The position numbers were made by a program, and so were the translations under genes. The notes under the pieces are model-generated. The model was not told the origin of the DNA. It did no database searches and was given only the letters and a program-made list of their open reading frames with translations. A DNA stretch of 43,764 nt from an uncultured Veillonella sp. GTDB taxonomy: Bacteria; Bacillota; Negativicutes; Veillonellales; Veillonellaceae. Positions 1-5,765 of the stretch are shown here, in pieces. The DNA is taken from the NCBI GenBank assembly GCA_937930265.1, contig CALGLI010000230.1, forward strand, positions 1 to 43,764, in the 5' to 3' direction. The first letter of the stretch is position 1; each line of letters starts with the position of its first letter.

Positions 1-19
1 ATTTAATATATTGATTCAT
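1..19 (-). CDS. Host gene downstream of atpZ, first codons only (ATP synthase operon)
   Basis: Read leftwards, an ATG at 17-19 opens a frame starting MNQYIK that runs off the window. It has a Shine-Dalgarno (GAGG at 25-28) five bases upstream and begins a few bases after the displaced end of the atpZ-like gene. In F-type ATP synthase operons the gene after atpZ usually encodes subunit I (AtpI) or subunit a (AtpB). Six residues are too few to choose between them, so identity is inferred from context only. Confidence 0.4.
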
Positions 20-39
20 AAATACCTCACTATTTAACC

Positions 40-55
40 TGTTTATATAACATAT
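40..55. repeat. attL core, 16-bp direct repeat
   Basis: The sequence ATATGTTATATAAACA (minus strand) is identical at 43628-43643. Read leftwards the core continues as codons Q-V-K-stop (stop at 30-32). That is the natural end of the host atpZ-like gene, now cut off from its body. Joining host DNA right of attR to host DNA left of attL rebuilds an intact reading frame ending YMLYKQVK, which strongly supports this as the crossover site. Confidence 0.85.
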
Positions 56-113
56 CCATAAAATTATATAAACCCTCTATTTTATTAACATATCTACATA
101 TTCAACTTCTAAA

Positions 114-135
114 AGTTGAGCAACAGTTGAGCAAC
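114..135 (+). repeat. Integrase arm-site repeats, left prophage end
   Basis: Two exact tandem copies of the 11-mer AGTTGAGCAAC lie about 60 bp inside the attL core. A closely related tandem pair with the same 11-bp period occurs in the same orientation near attR (43517-43537). Paired direct repeats flanking the core are what tyrosine integrases with an N-terminal arm-binding domain recognise. The assignment is by position and pattern. Confidence 0.6.
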
Positions 136-165
136 TGTTTTAATTTTAAACGAATTATAACGAGC

Positions 166-681
166 TTAATCCGCCATTTCTTCAATTTTATAAGATAGCA
201 TCAAATCGTCGATAAGGCCTCTTACACCTTCCTCGTTATATTCCTTCGGATCAGGAACGACTTCCGCTATCCAGTCCGCCGTCCAAACGTAATCTACACC
301 TTCGGGCCATACGAAATCAGAAAATTCTTCTTCCATGTCGCCATCAACCCATGCGTCCTTGTCCCATTTACCGATGCATGGAGATTGGCGCATTTCATGC
401 TCGTATATCATGTCCCATGCTTCCTTGTAAGTTTCTGCGGTTCCCATAAACCAAGGTTTTTTACTTTCTGTACTGTACACTTTTAACATTTTAGGCTCCT
501 CCCCATATAATCGTTCCATGCCCTGGCGGGATACTAGCCAATTCCGCCCAGACTTTCTAGCTTCATCATCAGTAAATTGTTTAATTGCATATCTTTTTAA
601 GCAACATTGCTTTATAGAATCGGCAGGTACCTTCCATCGTTTCCCAGCCTCTTGTGTAGTCATTACATCATCTAATTTCAT
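166..681 (-). CDS. HTH-like phage protein at the attL end, 171 aa
   Basis: The N-terminal 55 residues (TTQEAGKRWKVPADSIKQC followed by a basic recognition-like segment and WLVSRQGMERLYG) resemble the winged-helix fold of excisionase/MerR-type DNA-binding proteins. The remaining 110 residues are acidic and Trp-rich with no recognisable motif. A GGGAG Shine-Dalgarno sits seven bases before the ATG, which overlaps the stop of the 28-aa peptide gene (TAATG). It is the last phage gene before attL, and no convincing terminator separates it from the host gene beyond. A role in excision control or lysogen-specific regulation is possible but unproven. Confidence 0.75.
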   Translation of the reverse strand: MKLDDVMTTQEAGKRWKVPADSIKQCCLKRYAIKQFTDDEARKSGRNWLVSRQGMERLYGEEPKMLKVYSTESKKPWFMGTAETYKEAWDMIYEHEMRQSPCIGKWDKDAWVDGDMEEEFSDFVWPEGVDYVWTADWIAEVVPDPKEYNEEGVRGLIDDLMLSYKIEEMAD

Positions 682-767
682 TATAATACTCCCAATATAA
701 CTAATAGATTATAAACAGATAATATAAAGGCAATAATGCTAATTATTAAAGTTAATCTTGAAATCAT
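681..767 (-). CDS. 28-aa hydrophobic membrane peptide
   Basis: The frame starting MISRLTLIISIIAF and ending VILGVL is almost entirely one transmembrane helix. Its stop overlaps the start of the 171-aa gene as TAATG, which suggests translational coupling. The Shine-Dalgarno is weak (GGCGAG three bases before the ATG). A longer in-frame version starting at 890 exists but would run through a hairpin and another small gene, so I prefer the short form. Function unknown. Confidence 0.4.
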   Translation of the reverse strand: MISRLTLIISIIAFILSVYNLLVILGVL

Positions 768-787
768 ATGCTCGCCATTGTTATAAT
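758..787 (+). promoter_or_regulatory. Candidate antisense promoter
   Basis: TTGAAA at 758-763 and TATAAT at 782-787 are separated by 18 bp on the plus strand. Transcription from here would run antisense to the 3' end and body of the 31-aa peptide gene (824-919). There is no plus-strand gene downstream for it to serve. Confidence 0.4.
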
Positions 788-800
788 AGTTAGGAAGATT

Positions 801-818
801 GGGGCTCTTTCGAGCCCC
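801..818 (-). terminator. Hairpin after the 31-aa peptide gene
   Basis: GGGGCTC and GAGCCCC form a perfect 7-bp stem around a 4-base loop, six bases after the peptide stop codon. There is no U-rich tail on either strand, so it may stabilise the 3' end or act as an RNA-RNA contact site rather than terminate efficiently. Confidence 0.4.
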
Positions 819-823
819 TGTGG

Positions 824-919
824 TTACTGATTTAATAACTGTGCTATCGCAATTGCTAGCTGGATAAACGCGGTTATTATTGGTAGCCACTTTTTTGTTA
901 TCTTCCTTAACTTCTTCAA
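824..919 (-). CDS. 31-aa cationic hydrophobic peptide (toxin-like)
   Basis: A TTG start lies eight bases after AAGGAGGTGAT, a perfect match to the 16S anti-Shine-Dalgarno. An in-frame ATG two codons upstream (923-925) is an alternative. The product has a Lys/Arg-rich N-terminus (KKLRKITKKW) followed by a hydrophobic helix (LPIITAFIQLAIAIAQLL). It has its own consensus promoter, a very short leader and a 3' hairpin, and a possible antisense promoter faces it. This organisation matches prophage type I toxins such as the TxpA/BsrG class, but the sequence is not a family I recognise. A lysis accessory peptide is the main alternative. Confidence 0.6.
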   Translation of the reverse strand: MKKLRKITKKWLPIITAFIQLAIAIAQLLNQ

Positions 920-946
920 TGGCATCACCTCCTTCCTTATGATTAC

Positions 947-975
947 ATTATAACACTTCGCCGTGTTATATGCAA
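947..975 (-). promoter_or_regulatory. Strong promoter of the 31-aa peptide gene, with operator-like dyad
   Basis: On the minus strand TTGCAT (970-975), a 17-bp spacer and a perfect TATAAT (947-952) place the start about 20 bases upstream of the peptide start. An 8-bp perfect inverted repeat, TATAACAC/GTGTTATA (949-970), covers the whole core promoter. It could be a repressor site or, on the plus strand, a hairpin followed by a T-run. Confidence 0.65.
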
Positions 976-999
976 TAGTTTTTTATAATTTTTACAAAC

Positions 1000-1046
1000 A
1001 AAAAAGGGCCTACTAACCTAGATATTATCTAAGCTAGTAGGCCCTT
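1000..1046 (-). terminator. Intrinsic terminator of the late operon
   Basis: AAGGGCCTACTA (1004-1015) and its perfect complement (1035-1046) form a 12-bp stem with further pairing inside the loop. On the minus strand the stem is followed by TTTTTTG. It lies just after the spanin genes and marks the end of the leftward late transcript. Confidence 0.85.
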
Positions 1047-1108
1047 CTGTATTTTATCAAAACTATACTACCAGGAGTCCACCTGCTCCTGCTCAGGAGA
1101 TATATGGA

Positions 1109-1594
1109 TCACCTCTCTATCGATGAATTACCACTCCGATTATCGCTCCCGCTCCCACTACCTGGGATAAGTTGCGTTGCATTCGTAGTCGCTTGATTGT
1201 TCTCTTGTCGTTGTCTATTTGCCCTTTCAATTCGGTCAAAGAGTTCTGCATTTCTGACAAGGTAACTTCTTGCTTCATGGATAGCATTTTGGCTTTCATC
1301 AATTCGGTTTCCAATGTCGATATTGTATTGTGCGCTTCGTTCAATTCTTCCTTTTGCTTCATGACTAAGCTTTGAGCTTCGGTCAATGGAATACTGGATG
1401 TCTCGATTAAGCTTAACGCTTTCGCGTTGTTGGCTTTCAATTCGTTCCACTGTGTTAAGGGAATCGTTATTGTGCCCTCCGCTTGGTTGGTAGAGGATAT
1501 ATCCTGCGCAAAGCAAGGCGAGGAACACAATACTGCCGATAAGAATATAGCGGTTACGAGCGCTATCAAATAGACTTTTGATTCTTTCATACAT
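1109..1594 (-). CDS. Inner-membrane spanin-like protein (Rz-like)
   Basis: The 161-aa product has a short basic N-terminus, one transmembrane helix (about residues 18-36), a long charged helical region rich in Arg/Glu/Gln heptads, and a Ser/Gly/Asn-rich tail. This is the N-in/C-out layout of an i-spanin, which with an o-spanin fuses inner and outer membranes at lysis. The second of two consecutive ATGs is preferred because GGAGG lies six bases before it. The amidase stop TGA overlaps this start. The frame overlaps the 157-aa frame over its entire length. The assignment rests on topology and position, not on a clear family match. Confidence 0.65.
   Translation of the reverse strand: MYERIKSLFDSARNRYILIGSIVFLALLCAGYILYQPSGGHNNDSLNTVERIESQQRESVKLNRDIQYSIDRSSKLSHEAKGRIERSAQYNIDIGNRIDESQNAIHEARSYLVRNAELFDRIERANRQRQENNQATTNATQLIPGSGSGSDNRSGNSSIER
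1117..1590 (-). CDS. Exported coiled-coil protein, overlapping spanin partner (Rz1-like)
   Basis: This 157-aa frame begins four bases after the Rz-like start, in another frame, and lies wholly inside it. It has a signal peptide (hydrophobic residues 6-22) with either a non-canonical lipobox at AVLC or a signal peptidase I site after CFA. A strongly heptad coiled coil follows (about 50-140) and then a hydrophobic C-terminus (VVGAGAIIGVVI). It uses the same Shine-Dalgarno as its partner, at ten bases. Both frames look like genuine proteins, which fits an overlapping spanin pair. The lack of a textbook lipobox is the main doubt. Confidence 0.6.
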   Translation of the reverse strand: MKESKVYLIALVTAIFLSAVLCSSPCFAQDISSTNQAEGTITIPLTQWNELKANNAKALSLIETSSIPLTEAQSLVMKQKEELNEAHNTISTLETELMKAKMLSMKQEVTLSEMQNSLTELKGQIDNDKRTIKRLRMQRNLSQVVGAGAIIGVVIHR

Positions 1595-2112
1595 CATAGC
1601 CCTCCTGCGTAATCTGTGATACCTCGTGCAATAGCACGGACGATAGTATCTAAATCGTTTGTAAGCATAGCATGGTCTTCTTCGTTATCAATGAATGCCA
1701 TTTCAACTAATACCGCTGTTGCATCCGTACCGTTTAAGACCCAAAGGTCATCACGTTTTTTAACGCCCCTGTCTACCGTAGTAATGCTTCGGATAATTTG
1801 TGATTGGATATCATTAGCCAAACGTTGCCCATTAAAAGACTTGTACAAAGTTTCTGTACCTCGTGCTTGCGTATTAAAAGCATTACAATGAAGAGACACA
1901 AAAATATCGGCTCCCCAAGAATCAGATTCGGAGCATACTAGCCCTAAATCATCATCTTGAAGAGTACGAACTTCACATCCTGCAGTTTCCAAATATCTTG
2001 CTAGCATCTTTCCTGCATCACGTGCCACATCGCATTCACGTGTACCGTATACAGGATTAACTGCACCACTATCAAGGGCAACGTCATGCCCTGGGTTAAT
2101 AAATACTTTCAT
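1594..2112 (-). CDS. Endolysin, N-acetylmuramoyl-L-alanine amidase (Amidase_3)
   Basis: The 172-aa protein is a single catalytic domain with no cell-wall-binding module. Zinc ligands are visible as H9 (NPGHD), E26 (GTREC) and H75 (SLHCNA), and the catalytic glutamate as E137 (VEMAFIDN). It cleaves the amide bond between N-acetylmuramic acid and L-alanine in peptidoglycan. There is no signal sequence, so export depends on the holin encoded directly upstream, whose stop overlaps this start. The spanin-like pair follows. Confidence 0.93.
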   Translation of the reverse strand: MKVFINPGHDVALDSGAVNPVYGTRECDVARDAGKMLARYLETAGCEVRTLQDDDLGLVCSESDSWGADIFVSLHCNAFNTQARGTETLYKSFNGQRLANDIQSQIIRSITTVDRGVKKRDDLWVLNGTDATAVLVEMAFIDNEEDHAMLTNDLDTIVRAIARGITDYAGGL

Positions 2113-2444
2113 TTTTTATCCTCCTGTTCTAATTTATCTGGGATACCATTATTATCCCTATCAACGCTAAGCCATAATAATCCTGTAAGCGATACAATCA
2201 CGCCCGGAGCACCAAACATATGGTCAATTAAGAATGCTCCCATTGTTATGATCTTATCGTGTGCACTAGATATTTCGCCTAAATAAAATGAAATCGCATA
2301 AGCCATGGTTGCCAATATAATTGGTGTTAGCATGATAAATATGAGTATTCTGGCTCCCCATACTAAAGTAGGGTGGACTTTCGCCACCCTAACAGATTGA
2401 TATATATTTCTTACAGAATTAATGAGCTTTGGCGGTATGTTCAT
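2109..2444 (-). CDS. Holin
   Basis: This 111-aa protein has two hydrophobic stretches (about residues 28-56 and 76-94) separated by a short polar linker. It ends in a charged tail with a DRDNNGIPD motif. It sits immediately upstream of the endolysin with overlapping stop and start, the usual holin position. It would accumulate in the inner membrane and open it at the lysis time. Assignment is by topology and context. Confidence 0.75.
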   Translation of the reverse strand: MNIPPKLINSVRNIYQSVRVAKVHPTLVWGARILIFIMLTPIILATMAYAISFYLGEISSAHDKIITMGAFLIDHMFGAPGVIVSLTGLLWLSVDRDNNGIPDKLEQEDKK

Positions 2445-2748
2445 GAAACTCCCCCCTTAACTCATCTAATCGTGTTTCCATTCCGTTAACCCTTGTTGCT
2501 AGCTTCACATGCTCCGTGAAACCCTTTACACGCTCTTCCCTTGATAGCTTGATTTCATTCTTCAGGTCATTAAGAGTCTCAGTTAAAACCCCCATTTTTT
2601 CTTGGAAAACTAGAGTGTCTTGCAAATGTTGCAAATCACGCTTTTCCAATAGAGGAAGGACTAATACTTTATAAATAAAGCCTGCCACTATACTAACAAT
2701 GGTTAATGTTGTTAGAATATCATCTAACTGAAATTGCCATGTCCACAT
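2419..2748 (-). CDS. Membrane-anchored coiled-coil phage protein, 109 aa
   Basis: One N-terminal transmembrane helix (about residues 10-35) is followed by an extended charged coiled coil and a His-containing C-terminus. Proteins of this shape are common beside phage holins and may regulate or assist them, or be a second holin component. It overlaps the holin start by 26 bases. Exact role unknown. Confidence 0.65.
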   Translation of the reverse strand: MWTWQFQLDDILTTLTIVSIVAGFIYKVLVLPLLEKRDLQHLQDTLVFQEKMGVLTETLNDLKNEIKLSREERVKGFTEHVKLATRVNGMETRLDELRGEFHEHTAKAH

Positions 2749-2910
2749 TTAATCACCTTGGCTTTCGTTGTTTTTACCATTTTCTAAATCAATCAATTCA
2801 TTATGGATACAGCCCTCTGTAGGGCAAGTTCCGTCATCGTTTAGCACTTCCCAGCAGTATTTACAGAATTCCATAACAGGAACTTTACTTTCTCCGATAA
2901 ATTTAGGCAT
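2749..2910 (-). CDS. 53-aa Cys-rich small protein
   Basis: A 53-aa frame (MPKFIGESKV...) fills the gap between its neighbours, with its stop directly abutting the next start. It holds a CKYC pair at 16/19 and two more cysteines at 29 and 34, suggesting a small zinc-binding knuckle. It is co-transcribed with the lysis genes. Function unknown. Confidence 0.65.
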   Translation of the reverse strand: MPKFIGESKVPVMEFCKYCWEVLNDDGTCPTEGCIHNELIDLENGKNNESQGD

Positions 2911-2911
2911 A

Positions 2912-3301
2912 TTATCGCACCCCCTTAATACGTGTTACCATTTCGTCATTTAATTTAATATATTGGGCACTAATGGCTGTAGTAGGTTTCCCCATCAACA
3001 GCAATCTGCGTTGAGCTTCTTCGAGTACTTTAAATCGAGGTTCGTATTCTGCTTTAATAGCATTAATTTTATCTTCTTTTGTTGGAACATATTCAGCTAC
3101 AGGAATATCAACAAATTCACCATTTACATATACTTTACCGCTTATGAATTGTGATTGCATTTCACTATCACCTGTTAATATGTTAGCAGTCGGATATGCT
3201 TGTCTTGCCAATTTTTCTGTTTCTTCTAAAGTGTCCGCATGAACACCAACTACATAAGATGTTTGGCGAACGCCTTTTTCATCTAATACGAATACATACA
3301 T
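2912..3301 (-). CDS. Hypothetical phage protein after the tail-fibre locus, 129 aa
   Basis: The protein begins with a beta-rich segment (MYVFVLDEKGVRQTSYVVGV) and continues as a helical region with KVLEEAQRRLLLMGK. It has an AAGGA Shine-Dalgarno seven bases before the ATG. Its location between fibre and lysis genes suggests a fibre-assembly or tail accessory role, but I see no decisive motif. It diverges from the recombinase gene, whose start codon is only 24 bp away. Confidence 0.6.
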   Translation of the reverse strand: MYVFVLDEKGVRQTSYVVGVHADTLEETEKLARQAYPTANILTGDSEMQSQFISGKVYVNGEFVDIPVAEYVPTKEDKINAIKAEYEPRFKVLEEAQRRLLLMGKPTTAISAQYIKLNDEMVTRIKGVR

Positions 3302-3325
3302 ATTATGGTCCTTTCTGAGGTTATT

Positions 3326-4231
3326 ATGAAATTAATTGAGAAATTAAAAGGCGCCCATGAGCGCCCCTATGTTGCATATAAAATTATTGGTTATTATTCC
3401 TCTTATCAAGAGGCTAAGGAGGCATTATGCAATGTTCATACATTAGATGATGTGTATCAATCATGGTTAGAGTTGCATTCATTAAATGTTTCACTACACA
3501 CCATGAAAGGGTATGAATGTGCCTATCATCATGTATCATCAATATCTCACCGCCCTATCAACGAAATCACATATATGGAGTTGCAAAATATAATATCTAA
3601 TATGCTAAAGAGCGGACTCTCTTATTCATCATGTAAGAAAGTTCGCTCTTTACTCAATCAACTATATTCATTTGCAATTATTAATGGCTGGTGCTCAAAG
3701 TCATACAGTCAATATTTGAATATTGGCCACAATATTCCAGTTCGTCCACGTAAGGTGTTTACTACGAATCAAATCAACCGCCTTTGGAATATCAATGCGG
3801 AATTGCCTTTGATTCTTTTGTATACTGGCCTACGTGCCTCAGAGTTAATAAATTTAAAATCAACCGACATCAATCGCAAACAGCGGTATTTGAAAGTTAC
3901 TTCCAGTAAGACGAAAGCAGGCATCCGCATCATTCCTATTCATCATCGAATATGGCCATTTATTGAATCTCGATTATCTAACAAGTGGATCATAGATGAA
4001 CGAAATTATGTGTCCCTCTCAAAAGCCTTTAAATTAGCCATGGAATCCATTAATACTAAACATACTCCCCACGATTGCCGTCATTCATTCGCTACTAGAT
4101 TAGATGATGTAAGTGCCAACTACAATGCTACACGATTATTGCTCGGTCATGCATCATCTAATGTTACAGATGGTGTATATACTCATAAATCACTTAGGCA
4201 ATTACGCAAGGCAATCGAAATGCTTAAATGA
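3326..4231 (+). CDS. Tyrosine recombinase of the tail-fibre switch
   Basis: The 301-aa protein has a core-binding domain (about 40-130) and a complete catalytic set: R170 (TGLRASE), K195 (SSKTKAG), H249 and R252 (HDCRHSF), H275 (LGHASS) and nucleophile Y285. The start at 3326 is chosen over 3305 because TGAGG lies five bases before it. The gene stands alone in opposite orientation inside the late operon. Its stop codon abuts the first of three short repeats that flank alternative fibre C-termini. It is distinct from the phage integrase at 42.4 kb. The inferred role is site-specific inversion of the fibre cassettes, like Rci of the R64 shufflon. Confidence 0.88.
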   Translation: MKLIEKLKGAHERPYVAYKIIGYYSSYQEAKEALCNVHTLDDVYQSWLELHSLNVSLHTMKGYECAYHHVSSISHRPINEITYMELQNIISNMLKSGLSYSSCKKVRSLLNQLYSFAIINGWCSKSYSQYLNIGHNIPVRPRKVFTTNQINRLWNINAELPLILLYTGLRASELINLKSTDINRKQRYLKVTSSKTKAGIRIIPIHHRIWPFIESRLSNKWIIDERNYVSLSKAFKLAMESINTKHTPHDCRHSFATRLDDVSANYNATRLLLGHASSNVTDGVYTHKSLRQLRKAIEMLK

Positions 4232-4244
4232 CCAAGGGGGAAAA
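4232..4244 (+). repeat. Inversion site 1 (CCAAGGGGGAAAA)
   Basis: This is a copy of the 12-13 bp crossover repeat, directly after the recombinase stop codon. The same 12 bases occur at 4464-4475 (same strand) and at 4996-5007 (opposite strand, inside the fibre gene). In each the reading frame gives Q-G-G, so exchange keeps the fibre in frame. Confidence 0.75.
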
Positions 4245-4460
4245 TTTGTCCCTGAAATTGCATCTATAACATTTCCTATTCGTTTTAACGAAGTACTAGC
4301 AGTACTTCCTATGATGCTAGATGAGCCAACTCCATGGCATGAGATGATGATTAGACCAAAGGCCATCACGGCGAGCACGTTTAAAATGGTAAGCGGTAGC
4401 AATAACACTAACTATCCTAAGTCTCGTAATAATGGTTGTTGGATTGCTGTTGGTATTTAA
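4245..4460 (+). other. Silent tail-fibre C-terminal cassette A
   Basis: Read in the frame set by site 1, this segment encodes QGGKFVPEI...ITFPIRF...GCWIAVGI and then stops at 4458-4460. It has no start codon or Shine-Dalgarno of its own. It shares the skeleton of the fibre tip (QGG, FPI-x-F, hydrophobic C-terminal strand), typical of gp53-like fibre C-terminal domains. Its orientation is opposite to the fibre gene, so it is silent until inverted. About 72 residues follow the repeat, shorter than the other two cassettes. Confidence 0.75.
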
Positions 4461-4463
4461 TCA

Positions 4464-4476
4464 CCAAGGGGGAAAA
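4464..4476 (+). repeat. Inversion site 2 (CCAAGGGGGAAAA)
   Basis: This second plus-strand crossover repeat is identical over 14 bp (with the preceding A) to site 1. It follows three bases after the stop of cassette A. The upstream bases ATTTAAT also resemble those preceding the fibre copy. Confidence 0.75.
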
Positions 4477-4746
4477 CAAAAGGCTGGAGAGCAAAAGCAA
4501 TCAGATATTAACAATTTAGAAGCCACAACAAATAAAGTTATATTTCCTATATCATTTACAAACAGCCATCTATTCCATACATTTGGGATTATTGCTAGTG
4601 ATGCATCAGTGTTTTGGGGAAACTCTGGAGCAAGTGTAATTAGCAGAAGAATATCTAGTACTGATATGCGATATGAAGTACATTCTAGTTATCAAACAAT
4701 GTTAAAAGCAGACTCAATCATTGAATGGTGTATTGTGGGAATTTAA
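4477..4746 (+). other. Silent tail-fibre C-terminal cassette B
   Basis: In the frame set by site 2 this encodes QGGKQKAGEQKQ...VIFPISF...IIEWCIVGI, with stop TAA at 4744-4746. It has no initiation signals. Its stop codon overlaps that of the expressed fibre gene, on the other strand, in the palindrome TTTAAA, so the expressed and silent C-termini lie exactly tail to tail. Inverting 4464-5007 would replace the expressed tip with this one. Confidence 0.78.
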
Positions 4747-5756
4747 ACGCCTAAAGCAATATATCGCATTTTGATTTGTTCTATAGCATTACTATTCTCA
4801 CTGATAACCGCTGCAAATCCAGTTGATGTAATCTGACTATCACTAAATCCAACTCGTGATAAATGTCTTAATTCTACTTTATTAATTGCATATGGATGTA
4901 CATATAATGGCTTAGATTTAAACGCTATTGGGAAAGTAAACTGCTCTTGCCTTTGTTGACTTCCTATATCGTAATAGGCCTGTGTATCGCTATCATTTCC
5001 CCCTTGGATAATTAAATTCCCAAACAGCTTACCAAGGCAGATATACCAAGCATTTACATTACTGAAATCATATCTGATTCCAAGGCCTGTTGCTTTCTCA
5101 CTTTCCAAGGCATTGACTACATCGGTTGCGTTTTTGATGTTTAGTCCGCTCAAAATGGTTTTCACCAGTTGTAAAGTAGGTGCTTTTGCTAATGAATCGC
5201 TATCATCTACGCTAGTAATCATGTTATTTACTTGTTGAATAATAGCATTGAATCGACTGTCATGTGCATCGGGATCTGTATTATGTGCTTCCAGATCATG
5301 CACAGAGGCTACCCCATTATCGGAAATGATTGCTTGCACATTTTCCGCATTGCCAATTACGGTAGTGATAGTAAACGTGTAGCTATCCATCGGCGTATTC
5401 TTATCAGGAATGTAGTCAACATAGTTGCCGCCGTTTGTGTAAGAGAATAGCACCTCTTGCCCGTTTTCACCTGCTTTGGCCATGAGCCCTATTTCTCGTG
5501 CATAAAAACCGGCTTCAAGGTTTTTATTCGAGAGTAGCCCTTTCACCATGAATTGTCCATCACCTGTTTTAACACTTTTAGTAATCGCCAATTCCAGGCG
5601 CTTATCAGTCAACGCCGTAGCGCGTGGAATTGATGCCGGCATGTCGCCTGTACCGATAACGATTTTGGTAAAAATCAAAGCCTGCTTACTCGCATTAGCT
5701 TCCGCAATAGTATTTGTCCCCGCCATTGTAGTAATGACGGCAGGATATTTCGCCAT
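4743..5756 (-). CDS. Tail fibre (P2 gpH-like N-terminus, switchable C-terminus)
   Basis: The N-terminal 150 residues match the phage tail-collar/fibre family (MAKYPAVITT, then GLMAKAGENGQEVLFSY), which docks the fibre on the baseplate. A middle linker contains HDLEAHNTDPDAHDSRF, a repeat type seen in trimeric fibre shafts. The last 85 residues form a receptor-binding tip that begins at LIIQGG and contains FTFPIAFKSKP. The crossover repeat (4996-5007) sits precisely at the boundary before the tip. The gene follows gpI in the baseplate operon. The tip variant now in frame is one of three encoded locally. Confidence 0.9.
   Translation of the reverse strand: MAKYPAVITTMAGTNTIAEANASKQALIFTKIVIGTGDMPASIPRATALTDKRLELAITKSVKTGDGQFMVKGLLSNKNLEAGFYAREIGLMAKAGENGQEVLFSYTNGGNYVDYIPDKNTPMDSYTFTITTVIGNAENVQAIISDNGVASVHDLEAHNTDPDAHDSRFNAIIQQVNNMITSVDDSDSLAKAPTLQLVKTILSGLNIKNATDVVNALESEKATGLGIRYDFSNVNAWYICLGKLFGNLIIQGGNDSDTQAYYDIGSQQRQEQFTFPIAFKSKPLYVHPYAINKVELRHLSRVGFSDSQITSTGFAAVISENSNAIEQIKMRYIALGV
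4996..5007 (-). repeat. Inversion site 3 inside the expressed fibre gene
   Basis: CCAAGGGGGAAA on the minus strand is in inverted orientation to sites 1 and 2. It encodes the Q-G-G at the start of the variable tip. Recombination with site 2 or site 1 would invert 0.54 kb or 0.78 kb. Recombination between sites 1 and 2 (direct repeats) would delete cassette A. Confidence 0.75.
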
Positions 5757-5765
5757 GTATACCTC

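Noticed and set aside
681..890. A 69-aa frame covering the left-end peptide region
   Set aside because: Its first 40 codons run through the hairpin and in another frame across the well-signalled 31-aa gene, and it lacks its own ribosome site; only the hydrophobic last 28 codons look coding.
4113..4460. A 115-aa plus-strand frame starting inside the recombinase gene
   Set aside because: The part before 4232 is recombinase sequence read in another frame, without a ribosome site; only the segment after the crossover repeat is meaningful, as a silent fibre cassette.
4432..4746. A 104-aa plus-strand frame as an independent gene
   Set aside because: Its apparent start lies in the end of cassette A and has no Shine-Dalgarno; the homology to a fibre tip begins exactly at the crossover repeat.
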